Shown here piece by piece: positions 1 to 6,722 of a stretch of 12,863 bases of DNA (position 1 is its first letter; each line of letters begins with the position of its first letter). The notes below the pieces were generated by a model. That model was not told the DNA's origin, ran no database searches, and saw only the letters and a program-made list of their open reading frames with translations. A program made the position numbers and the translations under genes. Source of the stretch: CAZIBG01 sp964536985 (GTDB taxonomy: Bacteria; Patescibacteriota; Saccharimonadia; Saccharimonadales; AWTP1-31); NCBI GenBank assembly GCA_964536985.1, contig CAZIBG010000024.1, positions 1-12,863 on the forward strand, given 5' to 3'.

Positions 1-15
1 GTTGAAGGGTGTAAT

Positions 16-53
16 GAGCCTACAGCGGTGCCCACCCCCTCTGTAGGCTCTTT
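16..53 (+). terminator. Perfect 10-bp hairpin, probable intrinsic terminator of an upstream gene
   Basis: GAGCCTACAG (16-25) pairs perfectly with CTGTAGGCTC (41-50) across a 15-nt C-rich loop, and a short T stretch (TTTAT) follows. This fits a rho-independent terminator for a rightward gene ending before the window. The T tract is short, so a 5'-leader regulatory hairpin for the gene starting at 76 is also possible, since the hairpin sits just upstream of it. Confidence 0.55.
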
Positions 54-75
54 ATACTTAAAGGGTTATTTATCT

Positions 76-813
76 ATGAGTAATACTGTAGACACTATTG
101 AAAAGCTGTTTGAGAAGCAAGTTGGCAGCGAAGCGGCACGAGAAGATTTTCGGGCTACTTTAAGTGGTGCTGCAAAAATGGCACGTAACACTGGTGTTAA
201 CCCATACAACTTCATTCTTGAGATGATGGAAATGGATATGGGAGTAGAGATTGCTCTTCTAAAGATTGAAGACCCTACTGTAGATAGAGGAAGACTTGTT
301 GAAAACGCTAGCCTAGGGCGTTTTGCCCAGCTACAGACACTGCAAACAATCGGCGCCATATATACCAAAAGGCCAGACCTGACTCACTATCGTTCTACTG
401 TTGAGCGAAGTGTGGACGCGGCAACACGTCATGTGTTTGAGATTGCGTTTGCGGGTAGTCGTGCGGCTGGATTCGTTAACCTCGAATCTATGGCCGCGGG
501 TACCGATCCCTCTAGTATTGACAGTAAGCTTATGACGGTGCGAAAGATGGCAAGCCGAGGCAATAACGATTTTGGAGGTGTATCCGAAGATTTCTTTACA
601 GCAGTTGTTAACCCAGAGGGGCAGCTAGATGTTCGTCCACGTTACGACGTATATAAGAGTAACGAGGGTATGCTTTGCCCTGCTACTGGTGCTCGTGTCG
701 AAGTTGACAATACTTCGAGATCTGCTCTTTTTACATCGATGCAGATCCTAAGTAGCGTCGTAGTAGCTGATGTCTACCCGGGTATCTTCCCTGTAGCCTC
801 CTACCCCAGTTAG
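76..813 (+). CDS. Unrecognised cytosolic protein, 245 aa
   Basis: I do not recognise this family. The frame is open from a possible ATG-free extension at 28, but the ATG at 76 is preferred. It has AAAGGG at 60-65 with 10-nt spacing, and the upstream codons overlap the hairpin at 16-50. The protein has no signal peptide or membrane segment. The N-terminal half looks helical, including a Met/Glu-rich stretch FILEMMEMDMG. The middle and C-terminus look mixed, with a GMLCPATGA segment carrying the only cysteine I see and a hydrophobic end (QILSSVVVADVYPG). A small CCCC/GGGG hairpin (802-818) overlaps the stop codon. The next gene on this strand starts 51 bp later but has its own promoter, so the two need not be co-transcribed. 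It is probably a lineage-specific conserved hypothetical. The coding call is good; the function is unknown. Confidence 0.8.
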   Translation: MSNTVDTIEKLFEKQVGSEAAREDFRATLSGAAKMARNTGVNPYNFILEMMEMDMGVEIALLKIEDPTVDRGRLVENASLGRFAQLQTLQTIGAIYTKRPDLTHYRSTVERSVDAATRHVFEIAFAGSRAAGFVNLESMAAGTDPSSIDSKLMTVRKMASRGNNDFGGVSEDFFTAVVNPEGQLDVRPRYDVYKSNEGMLCPATGARVEVDNTSRSALFTSMQILSSVVVADVYPGIFPVASYPS

Positions 814-828
814 GGGTACAATTAAAGC

Positions 829-857
829 TTGTAAAATAAGCATAAACGTGTTACAAT
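829..857 (+). promoter_or_regulatory. Promoter for a probably leaderless mRNA
   Basis: The -35 is TTGTAA (829-834), the spacer is 17 bp, and the -10 is TACAAT (852-857) with an upstream TGn, giving an extended -10 TGTTACAAT. Only 7 nt separate the -10 from the ATG at 865. The expected transcription start therefore falls at or within a base or two of the start codon, which leaves no room for a ribosome binding site. Confidence 0.65.
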
Positions 858-864
858 ATAGACT

Positions 865-1467
865 ATGAAAGAAGTGGGAATTTCTGCCAAAGAACAGCTT
901 GTTGAGCACGGTGCTGTTAAGTTTGCTGAGTTACTTGGCGAGCAAAGTATTCAACGTATTCAGAAAAGACTGCCACTTAACTTAGAGTTACTTATACATT
1001 CTGCACCCGAGCTTGAAGATGCGTTCGGGGCGTTTGGCCTAGAAGCATATAATGATAATTTACTACTCATTCATGATGAAGAGCTAGGTGCTAGCAACCT
1101 TGAGGAAATGGAAGCACACCAGGACTCCCGCCCTGCTGGTCTGGCGTTTTTAATACCTCGATTTGGCCCGCGGGCGTTATTTGCATCGAGTAATCAGAAG
1201 TTTAACGGTTTACACTTACCCGCTATGACTAGTGAATATGGTGTTGGGGACCTTATGGTTGTGCGTCAGAAATTAGAGGTGTTAGATGGCCAAGAGGTTG
1301 ACATCGATGGCGCATGGCACCTTGGTTCTGCTAATGCAGACAGGAGCGTGATAACGGTGGACTGGGTCGCGCCTGTATTACAGATACATCCAGAACGACT
1401 ACCAGCCGCCACCGCCACCGCCGCCACCGCCACCACCGGAGAATCCACCACCACCGAAGCCGCTTGA
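865..1467 (+). CDS. Putative Fe(II)/2-oxoglutarate-oxygenase-like protein, 200 aa
   Basis: No family is recognised with certainty. Seen in the sequence: an HxD motif (H85-Q-D87), a downstream GDLMVV strand, then AWHLGSANADRSVITVDW with H152 and R160. In double-stranded beta-helix 2OG oxygenases the iron is held by HxD...H, and an Arg about 8-10 residues after the distal His binds 2-oxoglutarate. The spacings here (D87 to H152, 65 residues; H152 to R160, 8 residues) are close to those of prolyl-hydroxylase-type enzymes. The role is inferred and the substrate is unknown. The N-terminal 80 residues look mostly helical. The last 25 residues (Ala/Thr-rich) are the antisense of the Gly-rich tail codons of the convergent DUF2207 gene, a 69-bp overlap, and are probably unstructured. 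The start at 865 fits the promoter and implies a leaderless mRNA. A plain cupin-fold protein is the main alternative. Confidence 0.75.
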   Translation: MKEVGISAKEQLVEHGAVKFAELLGEQSIQRIQKRLPLNLELLIHSAPELEDAFGAFGLEAYNDNLLLIHDEELGASNLEEMEAHQDSRPAGLAFLIPRFGPRALFASSNQKFNGLHLPAMTSEYGVGDLMVVRQKLEVLDGQEVDIDGAWHLGSANADRSVITVDWVAPVLQIHPERLPAATATAATATTGESTTTEAA

Positions 1468-3180
1468 GCCTGAACTGCTCGGTGCGGTGAAAGAGGCTGC
1501 ATTGGCTGCACTAAAACTGCCTAGAGAGCTGGCGAGATACACAGCGTTGAAACCATTCATATTGCCCGCATACCAGGTTGGCGGCTGAGTGTATAGGTTG
1601 TTAAACTGTTTGGCCCATTCGTTCTCTAGGCCAAAGAGCATGGCATACGGCAACAGGCTCTCAAACAGCTTTATTTGTTGAGCTGGGTCGTTTGGATCGA
1701 TTCGGGTCTTCTCGACGCCCTGTGGGCTTTGTAGGTACTTTATACGGTCTGCTTCGGCCAGTTCTATGTACTGCTTGAGCCCTTTTAGATAGTCGCGCAT
1801 TTGCACTCCTTGTGCGCTTCGAGCTGGGATGAGGAATATGAATATGAACGTGATAACTGCCGATAGAAGCATGCCAACCCCGAGCGGTATAAAGAACTTA
1901 AGAGCAATAAAACCGCCAAAGAACAGTAAGGCCGTAACACCTATAAACCCTTGTGCCGCCTTTTGTGGATCACTACTAAAGTAACCAGATTGGGTGAGAG
2001 CCGGGGCTAGATAGTTAGTTATTTTCTCAACGGTGTCAGCGAGCTTATTCTTTTGGTCTGATACATTTATCTTCGAATTAAGCGGCATTGCTTCACCAAA
2101 TAGTGAAGTAAGGATCTGACGCTGTTCTGCGGATAACCCCGCGGCATCTTTTATGAGCTCTATCTGGTAATCAGTATCACTACCTATAAATTTTTTCTTT
2201 GTTGTTTCACTAAGCCGTAAATAGCCCTGGACTGCGAGTTCGATGATGCCTGCTGATATTGCATTAGGGTCGACTGATTGTTCAAGTATGAAAGAACTAC
2301 TTACTACGCTCAGACCTCGAGGAGCTACGTACTCAGGTATGATCACGCCCTTGCCTTTTGGATCTCTGCCGCTCGAGTGCCACTTAGAGAAACAGATGAT
2401 GAAGGTAAGCAACGGTGGTGTGCCCACAATAACGATAGCTATAATAGCGGCCAGCACATTGCGGCTGTTTTCTGCTGCAGCTTCCGGACCTAGGACAAAC
2501 GTACCCTTAGAGAACCCAACATCAAATGTGAGGGTCTTGCCGGGGCCTACATTTGTCGCATTCGCAGTAACTACGACGAGGCCATCCTCTTCTATAGATG
2601 ATATTGTGCAATCTTGAGCTTTCTGTCCGTTTGTACCGCTAAAGCAAACTTTTTGACCCGTAAATGAGGACTGTAGTTCTGAAGGGATATGAATCCTGCC
2701 AGTTACGGATTGAGTAGTTTGCTTCCATTGGTCGCCATTAACGTCCCAGTAGAATTCGTCTTGATCTTGGAAGCTGATAATGTTCCGTAAAGTGTAATTG
2801 ATCTTGTAGGTTGTTAATCCATGAACATAGCTGTCGGCACTGCCAATACGAAGAACGGTATTATCGTTACTTTGATACGTTGTATAGGGGTACGCTTCAC
2901 CGGCTTCGTTTGTGACGGAGGTAACTGCAAGGCTAGTTGTGTGGCCCTGATATGTTTCAGGGATGGCTCGTTCTATACCGTGGTTCTGGTCGGAACTTGG
3001 AAATTCAGCCTGGATGACTTCCTCGACTTTTAGTTGGCTGGTCTTTTGATCGTCTCGGCTTAGGTAATAGTTTGCCGAGAAATCTTTGATAACAAAATCT
3101 TGTACACTCGCGTGAACCCGTGTGACGAGAATTAGAGGAACTAGCAAAATGCCAAGTGCCAGGCTAACTAGTTTGCGCAT
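1399..3180 (-). CDS. DUF2207 predicted membrane protein, 593 aa
   Basis: This is a DUF2207-family membrane protein whose biochemical role is unknown. Residues 1-24 form a signal peptide with a VHA-S type cleavage site. Residues 25-235 are a beta-rich extracytoplasmic region with two cysteines (C180, C191) that could form a disulfide. There is a membrane segment at about 242-264, a cytoplasmic part carrying the family's GRDPKGKGVIIPEYVAP-type motif, and a close membrane pair at about 412-452. Then come the conserved RDYLKGLKQYIELAEADR and LLPYAMLFGLENEWAK segments. It ends in the Ser/Gly tail typical of the family, finishing in 11 Gly plus Trp. It begins 7 bp after pth and is the last gene of the leftward train. 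No SD is visible. Its 3' end overlaps the convergent gene by 69 bp, and I see no terminator for it, so read-through would be antisense to that gene. The family call is strong. Confidence 0.93.
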   Translation of the reverse strand: MRKLVSLALGILLVPLILVTRVHASVQDFVIKDFSANYYLSRDDQKTSQLKVEEVIQAEFPSSDQNHGIERAIPETYQGHTTSLAVTSVTNEAGEAYPYTTYQSNDNTVLRIGSADSYVHGLTTYKINYTLRNIISFQDQDEFYWDVNGDQWKQTTQSVTGRIHIPSELQSSFTGQKVCFSGTNGQKAQDCTISSIEEDGLVVVTANATNVGPGKTLTFDVGFSKGTFVLGPEAAAENSRNVLAAIIAIVIVGTPPLLTFIICFSKWHSSGRDPKGKGVIIPEYVAPRGLSVVSSSFILEQSVDPNAISAGIIELAVQGYLRLSETTKKKFIGSDTDYQIELIKDAAGLSAEQRQILTSLFGEAMPLNSKINVSDQKNKLADTVEKITNYLAPALTQSGYFSSDPQKAAQGFIGVTALLFFGGFIALKFFIPLGVGMLLSAVITFIFIFLIPARSAQGVQMRDYLKGLKQYIELAEADRIKYLQSPQGVEKTRIDPNDPAQQIKLFESLLPYAMLFGLENEWAKQFNNLYTQPPTWYAGNMNGFNAVYLASSLGSFSAANAASFTAPSSSGSSGFGGGGFSGGGGGGGGGGGW

Positions 3181-3187
3181 ACGTTAA

Positions 3188-3832
3188 TTAAAGCAGAAAA
3201 CTACGTGTTTCGGCTACTAGTGCACCGCCATAGACGTATTCTGTCAGGATGGCATTAGTCTCTACAAGAAGAGTTGTGGTCTGTTCCTGCTCTGTTTTAC
3301 TGAAGGCTTTAAGTACAAAGTCTTTTTCTTCATTCTTGGTGCGGTGTTCGGCATTTATGCCGATACGCAGGCGCCCAAAATCTTCGCTTGCGTGGCTGAT
3401 GATCGACTTTAATCCGTTGTGTCCGGCGGTGCCCCCGCCCTGTCGAGTGCGTATTTGCCCGAATGGGATGTCTAGTTCGTCGTGGACTACCAAAACATCT
3501 TTGATCGGTATTTTGTAGAAGTTCTGAACGGCTTGTACTGCACGTCCGCTATCGTTCATAAAGGTAGATGGTTTGATGACTATTACACGGGTCCCACCGA
3601 GGTTCCCGCTAGTTATGTGGCAGTGCAAATCTTTTTTGGTGATCCATGGGCCAAACTCTTCTTTATGCGAGACAAAGTCGTCTACGACATCGAAGCCAAT
3701 GTTGTGGCGCGTATGGTCATACTCTTTGCCTGGGTTGCCGAGACCAACTATTAAAACGGTTTTTTGACCGCCAATTGTGTACAACGGCGCGTTACTGCTA
3801 TTTTGGAGTGGTTTTTTACTGAATAATCCCAT
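3188..3832 (-). CDS. pth: Peptidyl-tRNA hydrolase, 214 aa
   Basis: Pth cleaves the ester bond of peptidyl-tRNAs that drop off stalled ribosomes and so recycles tRNA. All family landmarks are visible: VGLGNPGKEYDHTRHNIGFD with N33 and catalytic H43 (E. coli Asn10, His20), the STFMNDSG segment with N92 (Asn68), HDELD with D117 (Asp93), and GGTAGHNGLKS with N138 (Asn114). Compared with the usual roughly 190-195 residues it carries an extra N-terminal segment of about 23-25 residues (MGLFSKKPLQ...). No SD precedes the ATG. A CATACT hexamer with upstream TGG lies 8 nt before it. If that acts as a -10, the start would be leaderless; otherwise a start nearer residue 25 is possible, but no Met lies there. 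It sits 26 bp after der and 7 bp before the DUF2207 gene, consistent with one operon. Confidence 0.96.
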   Translation of the reverse strand: MGLFSKKPLQNSSNAPLYTIGGQKTVLIVGLGNPGKEYDHTRHNIGFDVVDDFVSHKEEFGPWITKKDLHCHITSGNLGGTRVIVIKPSTFMNDSGRAVQAVQNFYKIPIKDVLVVHDELDIPFGQIRTRQGGGTAGHNGLKSIISHASEDFGRLRIGINAEHRTKNEEKDFVLKAFSKTEQEQTTTLLVETNAILTEYVYGGALVAETRSFLL

Positions 3833-3858
3833 TGCCTATTAGTATGCCATACTCACGG

Positions 3859-5214
3859 CTAGTCTTCGGCTGGGCGGGTGCCGTGTTTGTGCGTAACGTG
3901 CTTCTCTATAAACCAGAACTGAATTGGTGAACCGGTGTAGTCGTAGCTTTCGCGGAATTGTCGATCCATGAAACGCTTGTAGCTCCAGTGGAGGAACTTG
4001 GTGTGAGACCCAAATACTTTGAAGCTCGGGATGGCATTGTCATCTTCATGCACGATGTAGTTGAGCTTTGGTGTGCGGTTTTTGAGGCCGGCCGGTGGGT
4101 GCATAGCAACCACGCCACGGAGCCAACGGTTGAGTTCGCTTGTAGTGAATTTGCGTTTGCGGCGTTCGTCTATCTCTAGGGCTAGTTCGAAGATTTTGGT
4201 AACGTTCTGGCCTGTGACTGAACTGGTGATAATAAGTGGTGCCCACGGCACAAAGTCAAAGTTGTGACGAAGCTCGGCAGCCATCTCGTCTCGAGTGTAC
4301 GGTGTTTTTTCTTGGTCAATACTGTCCCACTTGCTGATAATGAGGATTAGTCCCTTACCTGACTCTTTGATCATGCCGGCGATCTTTTGATCGAGCTGCG
4401 TATTTAGCTCGTTAACATCCATGATCATTAGGCAGATGTCGGCTTGTTCGATAGCACTAAGAGAGCGAATGACGCTGAACTTCTCGATACCGACCTCGAT
4501 CTTGCCGTTACGTCGAATACCGGCTGTATCGAGAATCTCGATTTCTCGACCTTGGTATTTCACTGTTGCACGGTTGATGTCGCGGGTTGTTCCTGCCCTA
4601 TCGGCTACGATGGCTTGCTGCTTTTTAGCGAGCGTGTTGAATAACTGTGACTTCCCTACGTTTGGGCGGCCCAGGATAGCGATTCTCAGTCGATCTGAGG
4701 CTTCTTCTTGGGTTGCTTGAGGGATAACGCTAACTAGGCGGTCTAGAAGCTCGTCAACGTCGATATTTTGCGTAGCACTGATAAGGTGGATTGGTTTGAT
4801 ACCCAGGCGTTCAAAGTCTTTGTAGGTTTTCTTTCGCGCTTTATCGACTTTGTTTACGACTAGGAAGACTGGCTTTTTAGAACGAAGTGCCATCTTGGCC
4901 ACACGGCGGTCTTCGTCGGTGATAATAGAGGTAGCTTCGATAACAACCCAGATGATATCAGCGCTATCGGCAGCTTGTTGGATTTGTTCCTGAATGGTGA
5001 ATTCAAAGTCGTCTTCGGCATCTTTAATACCCGCCGTGTCGACGATCCAGAACTGGTGGTCGTCATACTCTGCTTTGGCCATGATGCTGTCACGAGTTGT
5101 TCCAGCCTCATTAGCAACAATAGCCTCACGACGGTGGAGGATGTTATTGAACAAGGTTGATTTACCAACGTTGGCGCGGCCAACGATGGCGACGATAGGT
5201 AGTTTCTTTGCCAT
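3859..5214 (-). CDS. der: Ribosome biogenesis GTPase Der (EngA), 451 aa
   Basis: Der is the double-GTPase factor needed for 50S subunit maturation. GTPase domain 1 has the P-loop GRANVGKST (12-20), DTAG (59-62) and NKVD (121-124). Domain 2 has GRPNVGKSQ (182-190), DTAG (229-232) and SKWD (294-297). The C-terminal 110 residues are the KH-like domain, with typical NRWLRGVVAMHPPAG and PKLNYI stretches. Length is near the family norm. Two departures from consensus are visible: the first P-loop has Ala where Pro is usual, and the G4 motif of domain 2 is SKWD rather than NKWD. No SD precedes the ATG, but an extended -10-like TGGTAAAAT ends 9 nt upstream. It follows the transglutaminase-like gene by 35 bp and precedes pth by 26 bp. 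Confidence 0.98.
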   Translation of the reverse strand: MAKKLPIVAIVGRANVGKSTLFNNILHRREAIVANEAGTTRDSIMAKAEYDDHQFWIVDTAGIKDAEDDFEFTIQEQIQQAADSADIIWVVIEATSIITDEDRRVAKMALRSKKPVFLVVNKVDKARKKTYKDFERLGIKPIHLISATQNIDVDELLDRLVSVIPQATQEEASDRLRIAILGRPNVGKSQLFNTLAKKQQAIVADRAGTTRDINRATVKYQGREIEILDTAGIRRNGKIEVGIEKFSVIRSLSAIEQADICLMIMDVNELNTQLDQKIAGMIKESGKGLILIISKWDSIDQEKTPYTRDEMAAELRHNFDFVPWAPLIITSSVTGQNVTKIFELALEIDERRKRKFTTSELNRWLRGVVAMHPPAGLKNRTPKLNYIVHEDDNAIPSFKVFGSHTKFLHWSYKRFMDRQFRESYDYTGSPIQFWFIEKHVTHKHGTRPAED

Positions 5215-5223
5215 TTGATGACT

Positions 5224-5232
5224 ATTTTACCA
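5224..5232 (-). promoter_or_regulatory. Extended -10 element just upstream of der
   Basis: On the minus strand TGGTAAAAT matches TGnTAnnAT. A weak -35 (TAGTCA) lies 17 bp upstream. The predicted start is only about 2-4 nt before the der ATG, which would give der an internal, nearly leaderless promoter within the operon. AT-rich sequence makes a chance match possible. Confidence 0.35.
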
Positions 5233-5249
5233 CAAATAACCTCTGTTGA

Positions 5250-6044
5250 CTAGCCTACACCAACAAGTTCTTGTGCATCTTCCTGCTGAGCGGCAAGAGC
5301 TATTTCAGCTGCCCTAAGTTGAGCTGCAGCTATATTGATAGGAAGATTTTGTTTTACTTGATCACCGTACTGCTGCCAGAGGTCTGCTCTGTTCATGACG
5401 AGTCGGGTTATGTCACCGTATGCCGATATAAAACGTACCGCTTCTGAAGGGGTTAAGATGGTTGTCGTACGTGCATATGGAGTGCTTGTGTCGCCTATAC
5501 TACCTTCAATAGCTTGCCACTGTGGAGTTTCCGTTGGGGTCTCACCAAGTGCAAATCGTTCTACGTATGCATTGCCACCCGCTTCTTCTGTGATCGCGTC
5601 AAAGAGTTCGGTGTGTTCGGACACATCTAATTGTCTTGATATGTAGTTCTTCTGATCTGCCCCCGCTCTCCAATACCCAGTGTCATCGGCAAGCCACCAG
5701 TTCTTGCGACCTTTTACGGCCGCCATGGCGTGTCCACCGGTCCATAGGAACAGGCTTGTATGAGGTGTGCAGCTTAATTGACCCAGCCAAAGCTCTGCAA
5801 CGGCCAAACAATTGCCCCGACGCTTCTCTACGGCTCGCTCAGCACGGTAGTTTGCCTTGTCGTAGGCTGGGATGCGCTGGGCTCTTGACTGGTTGATGTA
5901 TTGAAGAAGATTGAGCTCGTCAACCTCTAGCTCGGACCCCACACTAGCCTTACCTAGTCGCCGCAGGTTTTTTCTGGCCTTGAGGCCAGGAGTCCAAAGG
6001 CGATCAATACTATACTCACCTTGAGCAAGGGGGCTTAAAATCAT
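5250..6044 (-). CDS. Putative transglutaminase-like (papain-fold) protein, 264 aa
   Basis: This is not a named gene I recognise. The middle contains RRGNCLAVAELWLGQL, then GGHAMAAVKGRKNWWLADDT. The order Cys, then His about 26 residues later, then Asp about 15 residues after the His matches the catalytic triad layout of bacterial transglutaminase-like proteins: C79, H105 and D120, counting from the ATG at 6044. The segment HAMAAV...WWLADDT resembles the family's HAWVEV...WVPLDPT. Activity (protease, amidase or transglutaminase) cannot be told apart. There is no signal peptide or membrane segment, so it is likely cytosolic. The N-terminal 75 residues are charged, and the C-terminal 60 are Ala/Gln-rich and helical. 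ATG 6044 directly follows an alternative TTG at 6047. It starts about 12 bp after the pseudouridine synthase stop, with no SD, so translational coupling is likely. It sits inside a ribosome-maintenance operon. Confidence 0.8.
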   Translation of the reverse strand: MILSPLAQGEYSIDRLWTPGLKARKNLRRLGKASVGSELEVDELNLLQYINQSRAQRIPAYDKANYRAERAVEKRRGNCLAVAELWLGQLSCTPHTSLFLWTGGHAMAAVKGRKNWWLADDTGYWRAGADQKNYISRQLDVSEHTELFDAITEEAGGNAYVERFALGETPTETPQWQAIEGSIGDTSTPYARTTTILTPSEAVRFISAYGDITRLVMNRADLWQQYGDQVKQNLPINIAAAQLRAAEIALAAQQEDAQELVGVG

Positions 6045-6056
6045 CAATATACAATA

Positions 6057-6704
6057 CTATAAAACTGTGTATTTTGCAATACCTAGACGGTCTAGTTTAT
6101 AGGGGCCAAAGTTGGTTCGGTGTAGTGATGTGACATCGTAGTTACGCTTGGAAAAAGTCCGGCGAATTTGTCGATTGCGACCCTCACTCATGGTAACGGT
6201 CCATCTTTTGCCATTTCCGCTCAGCTGGAGTGCACTAAGACCGTCAGTTAGGGTTACACCCTGGACGATAGCTTCCCGATCTTCTTCGGTAAGGGGCTTA
6301 TTGAGCTCTACTTGATAGATCTTGGCTTTCTGGTGGCTCGGATGAGTTAGTTCATTTGCTAAATTTCCGTCGTCGGTCATAAGTAACAAGCCTGATGAAT
6401 CTTTGTCGAGACGCCCTACAGGCTTGAGGGTGTGGAACTCAGTTGGAAGTAGCTCATAGATCGTCTTACTGCCCTGTCCTTCGCGACTAACAACATACCC
6501 TACCGGTTTGTTTAACAAGATGGTTGTGTGTTTTGTGGGCGCAACAAGCACTCGGCTATCGAGTGTAACCTTGTCTGTAGGCTGAACATCCTGCCCAGAT
6601 GTTGGGGATAATCCGTTTACAGTGACCCGTCCGTTTGCTATGGCCGCGTCTGCCGTTCGGCGAGACAAACCAGTAGAACTGGCAATGAACTTATTAATAC
6701 GCAT
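6057..6704 (-). CDS. Pseudouridine synthase, RsuA/RluB/RluE/RluF family, 215 aa
   Basis: Enzymes of this family convert specific uridines of rRNA (16S or 23S) to pseudouridine. An S4 RNA-binding domain spans about residues 1-55 (MRINKFIASSTGLSRRTADA...GRVTVNG). The catalytic domain follows, with LLNKPVGYVVS, then GRLDKDSSGLLLMTDDG containing catalytic Asp100, KIYQVEL, and the C-terminal EGRNRQIRRTF motif diagnostic of the RsuA/RluB type. At 215 residues it is compact and lacks the long basic C-terminal tail of some RluB proteins. Which rRNA position it modifies cannot be told from sequence alone. It lies 18 bp after the response-regulator gene and 12 bp before the transglutaminase-like gene. 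No SD precedes it; a TACTAT hexamer lies 6 nt before the ATG. Confidence 0.95.
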   Translation of the reverse strand: MRINKFIASSTGLSRRTADAAIANGRVTVNGLSPTSGQDVQPTDKVTLDSRVLVAPTKHTTILLNKPVGYVVSREGQGSKTIYELLPTEFHTLKPVGRLDKDSSGLLLMTDDGNLANELTHPSHQKAKIYQVELNKPLTEEDREAIVQGVTLTDGLSALQLSGNGKRWTVTMSEGRNRQIRRTFSKRNYDVTSLHRTNFGPYKLDRLGIAKYTVL

Positions 6705-6722
6705 GTAGGTATAGTACTAGAT

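Noticed and set aside
1963..1972. DnaA-box-like TGTGGATCA in the DUF2207 gene
   Set aside because: It has a mismatch to the consensus, lies inside coding sequence and stands alone.
3249..5218. Several rightward open frames opposite pth and der
   Set aside because: pth and der are unambiguous on the minus strand; the others are shadow frames with no motif or SD.
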